Shown piece by piece: positions 55,410 through 64,000 of a stretch of 64,000 bases of DNA (position 1 is the stretch's first letter; the number at the start of each line of letters is the position of its first letter). The notes below the pieces were generated by a model. The model searched no databases and was not told the DNA's origin. It worked only from the letters and a program-made list of their open reading frames with translations. A program made the translations under genes and the position numbers. Origin of the DNA: Patella vulgata (taxonomy: Eukaryota > Mollusca > Gastropoda > Patellidae); NCBI RefSeq assembly GCF_932274485.2, contig NC_065884.2, positions 33,623,540 to 33,687,539 on the forward strand, in the 5' to 3' direction.

Positions 55410-57300
55410 ATGTTCCAATTACTAAATGCCATTTAAAGAGGATATTTGAGATTGATAGGTTTATTAAACAATATATATTATCACTAGTTAGGTGTGTATA
55501 TTATCAGGTTAACACAACCTGTAGTAAAATTAAAGTTAAAGTGAGGGTCTCTAGGGAGTAGGTTTTAAAAAAAAAAAAAATGTTGATATAACTTAGGAAT
55601 AATAATAATAAGGAAACGGAATAGGGTATAAAGTAAGGAACTAATGTCGTCTCCGGATCGCAGTAGGAAGAAGGCAGAGCTAAGGATGACGTTTGTGAGT
55701 GATTAACTCTAGTTTCCAAGTTGGCCGTGGTTTCTACTGAAATTCGTTAATTTGTGTTTTTGTGTTGTTCGTATATGTATTTAATTAGCTATATAAAGCT
55801 AATGTAATTTTGGGACTCAAGATTATGGTTTTAGTCGAGTTAGACTAAATTGGGTAATTTAACTTTTGAATAAAAAGTTGGGTTATGTTAAAAATCTCAT
55901 GTAATTAAATTTAGGGATTTTGGTATAGTTTTTCCTGGAAAACTGAAATTAACAGCTCGTTAAATTGTGAGATTATTGCAAAGTCATTAATATGAGTTTA
56001 ATACGAGGTTAAGGTAAGAATACGACACTTTTTAGAAAAGTGGAGGTATACGGTAGATTTTGTCCGTATATAATTTTATGTAATTAAATTTTGCTTAAGA
56101 AACGTAATATAAACGTTAACTATATATTTGCTAAATGTTATTTTGTCATTAATTAAATTTTGCTTTAGAAATGTAATATAAACGTTAAATATATATTTGC
56201 TAAGTCCTATTTTGTGTCATTAATTCAATTTTGCTTTAAATTGTTCACCCAAGGTGGTTAGGAATTAGTAATTTGACATGTCACATTGTACTAGTATGTT
56301 TATTCAAAACAATAGGTATAAACACTGTGTTAAATTTGATGTATGTAAAAGTCACATGACTTCAGTGGTGAGTGAATGAAACTATATGTATAATTAAAGG
56401 CTAGGTATATTCTGATTGTCATGGTTATATAAATATCAACAACTGGTGTTCCGAGGGAGTGAAGTGCACGTCACTTGCTTTGAACATAATTCTATGTAAT
56501 AATGTTATGTCACCATAGTGTTGGAATAGGCTAAGGGCCCTGCTTGTTTTAGACATTCAGTGGTGTACGATAACAATATAGTTGTTTGGTTGACATGTCA
56601 AAAACGAAATATTAGTCAAAACGTAATACAAAATTGTAAATGATTAGGTCAAAAAGGTCACATTACTGACGTGTGAAATATCAAATATTAATGAAATTGT
56701 TTTGGCAGAATTCTAAAACAGAAATGGGAATTATAAAATTGTAAGGTCAAGAGGTCAGAGTTAGTTTGGAGAATTATAATTAAAGAGACACATCAAAGTT
56801 TATTAATAATTCAATAAAGTTTAGTTTTAATTAAGAGTAAGATTTACTAATAAGTTTTCGAAATAGTAATGTTAGACTAATAAATAGCAAAATAAAGTTT
56901 TTTAAAAAAAAAAAAAAGGAAATTTAGTTCTTGGTCTGATAGCAATGACATGTTTGATTGACGGATAAAATTGTACAAACCAATCATACTTAGAAGAAAA
57001 AAAGAAAGTTTCGACTTGATTAAGGTCAATATTTTTATTTTATTAAATGCATCTTTATCTATAAGTAGTGTGACTATATGGTACGCAGTATAAACGTCAG
57101 GTATAGTCGAAAGAATAGAAGACAAGTTGTAAGACTTTGGTCCTTAAGACAATATAGACAATATTGGGTCTTTGAAAATTTGTTGGTTAACTCTTTCTAT
57201 AGAGTCAAATCCCACGTACTACTAAAAGCGAACGACATGTTTATATGTAAAACAAAATATCCATCAAATTCTAACTGTTTATGACATATGGTTGGTAGAC
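55410..57300. other. No gene recognised; AT-rich
   Basis: Contains A14-type runs (55567-55580, 56905-56917) and a duplication TTAATTAAATTTTGCTT(A)AGAAA (near 56090 and 56150) with AACGTTAA(A/C)TATATATTTGC. An open stretch near 55644 (MSSPDRSRKKAELRM) is too short to call. No splice-bounded exon of the PI3K gene seen. Confidence 0.35.
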
Positions 57301-58734
57301 CAAATAAGGTAATGTTCCACCGCCCCCCCCCCCCCTAGTCTTGGAAAATGGGGAGGTTTATTCCATATTTGGGATGGAAATTAAAGTCAAGGTCAGTCTA
57401 GGACGTGCAGAAATTATGGGGTTATAAAAGAGATTGTTGAGTGAGACTGATCAGAGCTCACCCAGGTATTCCGAGCAGCTATCATTTATTGAGAACGAGG
57501 GACCTTTGAAGCCAATCCAGCCTAATAATAAAGTTGAAGAAACCATTTAACATGTAGTTTTATATAAAGGATCACGAAGAAAACACAAGGAAGTCCAATC
57601 TACAAAGTCTCGAAAAATGATTACGTGTCATATCGGGCGTATGTGCTTCTTTGATATGTTAGATCACAGGACAATTCTGTAATTGCATAAAAGCGACTAT
57701 TATAAATTACAAATTCTGGAATGAGGATCCTTTGATTGTATGCGATATAAATTAAGTGAAAAGCTAAAGTAATTTTAGCTTAAATATATCATTTGTGTGG
57801 AAATTACCACTGTTCGGTTGGTTGTGCCGTATTATTTATCAATATGGAGATTTCTGTTTTATGGATATTGCTATTGAAGGTAGGATGCACAATTTACGCA
57901 ACGTGGCACATTTTTATAAATTTAATAAATGTCAAACGGTGAGTGTGCGTCCTTTTAGTAATAAAGCAGAAATATATTTCGGTAGTAGAAAAAATAGTTA
58001 TTGCTGGATTTACTCTCTATATTCCCGTGGATATTCATATTGTGCACTGACTGCTGGGTATTTATAAATGACGACATTAAATTCGCCTTTCCGTATACGA
58101 TAGATTAAGGTTCATATTTTTATTTCATTAAACGCAACTTTATATAAATGGTACGCAATATAAAAGACACATAAGAGAAACATAGATCATAGCGAGCACA
58201 GACCCTTAAAGACCTGTCTTTAATTATACAAAGAACTGCGTAAAACATACGGTCGAATGATAAATCGCACGGTAAAACAGTTTTACTTCCCAAATTTTGA
58301 TTTAACACGTATGTGTCAGATAAAGCCTGCCGGTCCTTGATTATACGCCTTTTGGTGCAGTTATCGCAACTAACGAGAAAACACGCCAATTAAACAATAC
58401 ACAACATTGACATTCATTTTTTACCGGTCGGTTAATTAACACACCTCTACTGAAAACGCACCGTTGCACAGTTTTTCACCCCTAGCGTTAATTAACTCAC
58501 CTCTCAGACAGTTTTTCACCCTTGTTAATTAACACACCTTATTTACAGTTTTAATGCGGTAATACCGAGTAATAGTCCAAAAATTAATTTTCTTTCGAAA
58601 GACGTATAGATAACGCCCAAGACATAATTTTCTATAAGGGCTGTGCACAGATTGACCACTTAGTAGTTCTCAGTGTATTTATTTGGGGATTTCGGCGGGG
58701 GACATCAGACCCACTGTTGGCTTGTCATATTTAA
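57301..58734. other. No gene; promoter/poly(A)-like sequence and old repeats
   Basis: 57322-57335 is a C14 tract. TATAAAAG (57424) and AATAAAG (about 57526) resemble an LTR- or gene-like start and end, but no partner copy is seen. 57010-57100 resembles 58110-58160 (ATAA.TGGTACGCA.TATAAA). 58340-58570 resembles 17970-18150. Identity unclear. Confidence 0.3.
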
Positions 58735-59748
58735 TTGTCATAATACGATAGAATGAAAGCTTGCCGATCCGTACCTGCATCAAACTCAGATCAGTAATAT
58801 ATCTCCAAAATTACATGTGGTGATGTCAAAACACTTTTTTCTTCTTCATAAATCAGTATTTTAAAATTACATTGATAGTTAAATCACTCGTAAAAAGGTA
58901 TTGCTAACTTCAGCATATGGCGTACATGACTAATAGCACATAGTTTCATAGTAAGCACTATCTTATATGTTAAGCAATTTCCGTGCGGGAATGTGCAGCT
59001 GTGGATGAGAATTTCTATATGTGACCTGTCTTGGCATAATGAGTCGCAATGGGGAAATTTTGAAAATTGAGTTATTTTTATTTTCATATTCTCCAACTCA
59101 TTACCTTCAATTTGATCTTTAGTTTGTTTGAATCGAACAAAAAATTGACTGAGCTATGTCCATTTGAAGCTACCCAACTTAAAAAAGTAAGTTTTGAGAA
59201 AAAGCAAGTCAAAGATTTGGTAAGTTCCAAAACAAAGTCCCATAGCGACCAGGCCATTTATTTGCTGTTTTGATTTTGAATATATCTTTCCATGGGTTTT
59301 CAGGGGTGCTGAAGACAAATATCGTAGTAAAAATTGATCCGACGATTTCTGCCGTTTATTTGCTATTTTGTCGTTTAATATTTTTTTATTTAGGATTTCA
59401 AGGGTGCTGACGACGAAAATCGTAGTAAATGCACTCTTTTCGTAACGAAAAATCCACAACACATACGGCATATTCACGTGATAATGTTGTACTGAAGAAC
59501 AATCTATACATTAGTAGTCTATGTTTTGTATATACTATTCAAAAAAAGTAGGGGATATTTGATTTTTAAGTGTCATTAAAGTCACCTAATGAAACTGACG
59601 AAGAAACAAATGACAAAATGAAATGAAGTTCACATTCATCGATTTATTCCAAATGATCGTTAGACTAAGTAAGGCACAGACTGACCATTATAAGGGTAAA
59701 ATGATACCCGGGGTCAAACAGCAAAGTTACCACAGCATCACAACCAAG

Positions 59749-60291
59749 TCAGTAACGGGTAAATCCTCCTCTGTTTGCCAAACAAGCATTGATCCGACGT
59801 GGCATACTCCTAATGAGACGTCTAAGGTCATTTTGGTCCAGATTGTCCCATTCCTGTTGCAACACAGCAGCAAGTTCTTGGACATTGGCAGGACGTTGTT
59901 GACGTTGACGTAACCTCTGTCCAAGCATGTCCCAGACATGCTCGATGGGGGAGAGGTCGGGACTCAGTGCTGGCCAAGGTAATGTGGTGATGTTCTGTTG
60001 TTGGAGGTAACCTGTTAAGATCCTGGCCCTGTGACATCTTGCGTTGTCATCCTGGAAGATGAAACGGCGGCCATGACGTCGTGCGAACGGCACAACATGG
60101 ACTGCCAAGATGTTGTCCCGGTAGTACTGACCTGTAACACGCCCTGCAACAACATGTAAAGCCGTTCTTCCAGCAACAGTGATGCCTCCCCACACCATAA
60201 CAGAACCACCCCCAAATCGATCATGTCTGATGACGTTAACGTCTTGGAAGCGCTCGTTTCGACGACGCCACACCCTCCTACGCCTGTCCAA
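59749..60291 (-). pseudogene. Tc1 transposase, catalytic part (DD34E)
   Basis: Continues the same protein after the shift: RRRRVWRRRNERFQDVN, then GGGSVMVWGGITVAGRTALH (the GGxSxMVWG block), FIFQDDNARCHRA (second catalytic D) and PWPALSPDLSPIEHVWD with the E. There are 34 residues between D and E, the DD34E spacing of the Tc1 group. It ends RRINACLANRGGFTRY-TAA. All three catalytic acidic residues are present across the two frames. Confidence 0.9.
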
Positions 60292-60833
60292 AAAATCAAC
60301 AGTGAACCTTGACTATCTGAAAACATCGCATTGCTCCAGCGTCGATTATCCCAGTGTTGACGATCCCTACACCAACTACGTCTTGCCTGAATGTGATGAT
60401 CTCTCAAACAAGGGATTACGCGAGGACGTCGGGCGCGAAGGTGACCCCTATGCAGTCGATTCCGAATCGTCTGGCCACTCACTCTCACACCAGTGTCTGT
60501 TTGAAGACGAGCGCTGATCTGATTTGCTGTGATGACACGATTTCTCAAGGCCAAGGTACGGATAAATCGATCCTGGGCTTGAGTTGTCGCCCTTGGTCGA
60601 CCTGAGCGTGGTCTGTCCTGTACAGATTGTGTATCACGGTATCTGGACCATAGCCTGCTTATGACAGACTGAGAAACATTCATCGTCCGCGCCAAGGGCA
60701 CGTAACCTTTCATTTTGGGTAAGCCGACGCATATCAAAATTTGTTTTCTGGTCGCTAAAACAATTAAACTGATGTTTCCACCCTGGAATTCAATGCCACA
60801 ATGACTGTAACATTCAAAGTCAGAGTCGTGCAA
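60015..60833 (-). pseudogene. Tc1 transposase, DNA-binding part
   Basis: The paired-type DNA-binding region comprises ARTMNVSQSVISRLWSRYRD (first helix-turn-helix), the GRPR-like RSGRPRATTQAQDRF, and RNRVITANQISARLQTDTG (second helix-turn-helix), then QTIRNRLHRGHLRARRPRV. It ends at NAMFSDSQG: the first catalytic D is in MFSD, and one base is missing near 60313. The expected ESRFTVDFLDRRRRVW goes on in the other frame. Sequence after this point in this frame is not protein-like. The ATG at 60833 gives an unusual leader; a start nearer MKGYVPLARTMN is possible. Confidence 0.85.
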
Positions 60834-62728
60834 ATCTTGGGTTGGACCCCCATGATGATCCCAAGCATCACCTGCATTCCATGCGGTAGCTATTGGTGCG
60901 TTTGGGCGTCACATGTAACTGGAAATGTTTCTTCTGTTAGGTTCTATAGTGACTTTTTTCGTAGTCATTTGCATATTTTAGTATTATGCCCCCAAAATCA
61001 AATATCCCCTACTTTTTTTGAATAGTATATTTTAACTTGGGTAAGCTTTACTTCAGTTAATCTCATCAATTGATTAGCACCTTGGGTAATCAGGGTAATC
61101 ATCAAAGAAGCCGCCACAGCTGTATGCGTGTTCTTTTAACACTTGAATTAAAATATAGTTTTGCATGTACGAGGGGTCCATTATTATTTTCAGGTACTGT
61201 AACGGTATCAAAATGTGAGTCCCTATAGAAATGTCAATTTCATTGGCAAGAAATGCTTACGTTCACTTTCGTGCATTTTGACTTCGATGTAATTAAACAA
61301 TGGCAGACAATTTTTCCCACTCGAGAATCGTCGCATTTCGGCTCGTTGGTCGTGATAAGAGAATTTTAAACAATAATATCCAATATGCATTCCTTACTTT
61401 GCAATGCCATATGATGAAGCGACAGTAAACGGAATTCAGCTATCAATAAAATTCTCTTCGAAAAGAAAATTATTAGCCATTTTGTTTATATCCATTTAAG
61501 GCCTATAAATTATTTTTTTAAAGATGAAACGAGATATCAAATAATCACTGCTTGGATTAATTATTTGGAGTAAATAATGAGTTGTCGACGGCTTTATCAT
61601 ATATCCGTGACAGTTGATTAGTATTACTCAATGACACACCTGCTTGTCGATTAATTTACAATATGCCGCGACGTGGTTTTGATTAACACTCAACGGCAAT
61701 CAATATACAATCAGAATTAATTTTTTTCTGCCACTTATCAGAGTGAATCGCATGTAGGTACCCAAAAATATTATCACCGAAACCAAATAATTACCATAGG
61801 CAATATTTTGGTCATATTTGTAAACTTGAGATTCTCCGCTTTACAACGATGCCAATTGTTATGCAAGAGGAATGACCGGTCGTCCAGCTGCGAGCGAAGA
61901 TTTCAACATAACTATAATTTCATTGAGAATTTCAAGAAATAGGACAGATTTAAGAATACGGTACTCTCACAAAACGTCCAAAGAAAGGTATTCTAAAAAC
62001 TTTTATTGCTGTTTTGAACTTGTGTGTCGATAGATAGTATATTTATAGACTCATTTTTGTGAAAATCTCAATTTCAATCAAAATCAATATTTTCACTTAT
62101 TTTGTCTCTAGTTTAAAATTAGATTTTGTGCATTCCGACTCATTTTGACATACTGGGTCACATATGGAGTCTTAAAAGACGTGAAATTTTTCGCAGACAA
62201 AATGACTGTCCATTGACTTAGGGTGTTATATACGCTTACGATATGTGACATCTATAACTAGTTTATACATGCTGTCAGTTGATGCATGCTGTGATTCAAA
62301 TGTCCGACAACAGAGAAACCAGAAGGTAAAAACGTTGATTAAAATTATAACCACTCTTATTGGATTGATGAATAGTCCGATGAAGGGGAAGCAGTGACTT
62401 CTGTTTAAGATTAGATTGATGAATTGTCCGAGAAAGGATTAAGTCAGTCAATCATAGCAGATTAAGTAGGTAATCAAGGTAGGTGTATACACGGTTTAAC
62501 ACAATAAATACGTTGATCACTTAATTACCTAATCAATCCAGCCTATTATCATCGATAATCAGGTTGAGTGATAGTTATACACTCAGTACACTATATTAAT
62601 TTTGGAATTTTGAGCATGATTCACCATATTTTGATGTCTGATCGGGCATATTTCTGGTCGGACAATTTCAGACTTTTGGAAAATAGCGTCGGACATGTCC
62701 GGAATATACAGGCGAAGTGCCATCACTG

Positions 62729-63142
62729 AACCCATACGAACATATTGATATCACAAAATGGTTTAGTTTCTACAAGTCACTTTTCAAGGTTTATTGTCCA
62801 TGAAAGTGTAAATTATTATTCAATTTTCATAGAAATTTCACCATGTCATGCCTATTGTCATTTATTATTTCCTAAAACTGATTTAACATTTTCATTGTCA
62901 CTGGAAGTAATGTCATTTTGGCAAAAACTGTATTTTTAGCCTCCAAAAGAACTATTTGTTTGATGTAAGTGATATTCATTATGCGTATTATATTTGATTT
63001 CAATGAACAAATAGTATGAATCAATACTATCATATAAATATCAAAGATAAGTTTCTAATGTCTTCTCGTGCTGAGAAAAAACCTGTTTTGCCAGTATCAC
63101 TTTTTAATAAGGCTTCATAAAGGGATGATTCTGTTCAGATTT
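62729..63142. other. No gene recognised
   Basis: AT-rich DNA between copy 3 of the hAT-like element and the dispersed repeat. No exon supported. Confidence 0.3.
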
Positions 63143-63530
63143 TAAAGTTACAATTTCATATTTTCTAAGAAAGTCAAAACATAATTATTTCTATGTATTT
63201 TGCTCAATAGGTTGTCAACTCACTATTATATGATCATAGGTTATCTTTCTTACATTTAAAAATCTTCACACCGGAAATAATAAAACAATTACCTCCTAAT
63301 TTCCTCCCTTGTTTTCCCATTCCCCACCATGGAATAGCTATCTTCAAACGTTTGAATTTGAAGTTGAAAATTATATTTTTGCCAATTTCTCAACTGGCAA
63401 TAGTGAATTATAGGATTAATAGGATTATTCTTTAACAAGGTAGGACTGTTTATAGATACCATCTATTTTAGGGCTTTATTATAATACATTTTAAAAATAT
63501 AACTTAAAAATATGAAATTGTAACTTTAAT
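63143..63530 (+). repeat. Dispersed repeat, copy 2 (first copy at 4140-4516)
   Basis: Same order and orientation as 4140-4516, with a few indels (e.g. an extra AATAGGATT copy near 63417). It ends AACTTAAAAATATGAAATTG, immediately before the family B 5' end at 63534. Confidence 0.75.
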
Positions 63531-63533
63531 CAG

Positions 63534-64000
63534 TTTTTATAAGCCCACATTTTCATGTGGATGTATTATGCTGTCACCCCTGTCCACAATTTGTTTGAAG
63601 ACAATTCTTATCCGATTTTCACCAAACTTGAAATATACATCTATCTCCAAAAGATCTTGGTTCCTTTCGATATTGGCATATATCAGTCCATAAATTTATT
63701 GATTATGGCCCCTGTTTGTTCGAAAAATCATGTTTTTAGCTTGTGGACACTCTAGATGTCAATATTTTCATCTGATTTTGATGAAATTAAAATGCATGTT
63801 TATAACCCTAAGATCTTGGTTCCTTTCGATATTTGCAATTATCGGATAGTAACTTCCTGAATTATGGCCCCTGATTGTAAAAAAAATCGCGTTTTTAGCT
63901 TGGGGTCCCTCAAAAGGTAACAATTATTTTCCAATTTCAAAATCCATTCTAACATATCACCGCCGCACCGTAACATCGGTTGAGTTCGAATTTTGTGAAA
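63534..64000 (+). mobile_element. Helentron-like family B, 5' end running off the window
   Basis: TTTTTATAAGCCCACATTTT then CATGTGGATGTATTATGCTGTC starts the element. Core units follow (GATCTTGGTTCCTTTCGATAT at about 63653 and 63810; ATTATGGCCCCTG). The 3' end lies beyond 64000. Confidence 0.7.

Larger units (their letters stand above)
59533..61027 (-). mobile_element. Tc1-type DNA transposon, both ends (1.5 kb)
   Basis: Perfect inverted ends of about 34 bp (TACTATTCAAAAAAAGTAGG, then GGATATTTGATTTT) are flanked by TA on both sides (59531-59532, 61028-61029). The single minus-strand transposase gene is whole but for one frameshift. Perfect ends suggest recent insertion. Confidence 0.92.
59021..62163. 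mobile_element. TIR element with GTGACC..AATGAGTCG ends, 3.1 kb
   Basis: The left end GTGACCTGTCTTGGCATAATGAGTCG is matched in reverse by the right end (CGACTCATTTTGACAT, then ACTGGGTCAC). Compared with the uninterrupted sequence in copy 2 (TTTCTATATGGATTC), the insertion repeats ATAT (or ATATG). It holds the complete Tc1 at 59533-61027 plus about 1.6 kb of its own sequence without a recognised transposase. Confidence 0.6.
58735..62728 (+). mobile_element. hAT-like non-autonomous element, copy 3, interrupted
   Basis: The right end TGCCATCACTG (to 62728) and subterminal zones (ACTGTCCATTGACTTAGGGTG, GATTGATGAATTGTCCGA, CGGGCATATTTCTGGTCGGAC) match copy 2. The left part (AATACGATAGAATGAAAGC, TAGTTAAATCACT) matches internal parts of copies 1 and 2. 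No CAGTGATGGG left end was found, so the left side is truncated or diverged. Split by the element at about 59021-62163. Confidence 0.65.

Noticed and set aside
57301-57550. Complete LTR with TATA box and poly(A) signal
   Set aside because: No second copy, no TG...CA borders with a duplication, and no coding region; kept only as a low-confidence note.
57795-58067. 90-codon frame MWKLPLFGWLCR...
   Set aside because: No recognisable domain, no splice borders, and it lies among old repeats; likely chance.
60179-60517. 112-codon plus-strand frame in the Tc1 element
   Set aside because: Antisense of the transposase gene.

Overview
The window looks like AT-rich, repeat-packed DNA from a marine mollusc, most likely a gastropod. 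This is inferred from the repeats: 'pearl'-type elements with a tandem core of about 150 bp, tRNA-derived SINEs that end in GTTAAACCCCATTTCATTTCA, and Penelope, CR1/L2, hAT, Tc1 and piggyBac copies inserted in one another. The genes have spliced exons with GT/AG borders and there is no prokaryotic organisation.

Only two genes outside the obvious repeats can be supported. At the left edge (639-3828, + strand) are seven 3' exons of an intron-bearing, transposase-derived gene. Every splice phase fits, but there are two frameshifts, and its 5' end lies outside the window. The second is a class II phosphoinositide 3-kinase on the + strand. Four exons are visible (18441-18502, 18663-18743, 34636-34824, 51187-51375), covering the end of the C2 domain and much of the helical (PIK) domain in continuous phase. 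They are separated by introns of about 15.9 and 16.4 kb. The kinase domain must lie to the right of 64000. Most of the mobile elements from 18.7 to 51.2 kb are therefore passengers in two introns.

Layout: 0.6-3.8 kb, transposase-like gene. 4.1-8.2 kb, dispersed repeat and Helentron-like families A and B. 8.5-13.2 kb, families A and C, an RNase H-bearing LINE 3' end and a SINE. 14.6-16.3 kb, a Nin-type SINE and a Penelope relic. 16.35-17.97 kb, a hAT-like non-autonomous element. 18.4-18.7 kb, PI3K exons, followed at once by family D (18.8-20.7 kb). 20.8-21.4 kb, a foldback element split by a SINE. 21.7-24.7 kb, family E with a SINE-in-SINE-in-hAT nest. 25.2-27.8 kb, diverged direct repeats of about 650 bp split by a TIR element. 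27.9-33.2 kb, a 5 kb foldback. 33.5-34.5 kb, three tandem copies of about 316 bp. 34.6 kb, PI3K exon. 35.6-37.8 kb, families B and C. 37.95-41.14 kb, a hAT with a nearly whole transposase. 43-47 kb, a CR1/L2-type LINE. 47.4-50.3 kb, family A copies and a SINE. 51.2 kb, PI3K exon. 51.8-52.7 kb, a piggyBac relic. 53.8-55.4 kb, a Penelope end with inverted repeats. 58.7-62.7 kb, a Tc1 inside a TIR element inside a hAT-like element. 63.1-64 kb, a second copy of the 4.1 kb repeat and the start of another family B element.

The most striking pattern is at least five related families (A-E). Four show a 5' end carrying (T)ATACGCCCAC or a close variant, a tandem core, an inverted copy of that sequence (GTGGGCGTAT) just inside the 3' end, and a small terminal hairpin such as GTTGCC-T-GGCAAC. 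This is the layout known for non-autonomous Helentrons (HINE/DINE type). All names rest on sequence reading alone; no database search was possible.
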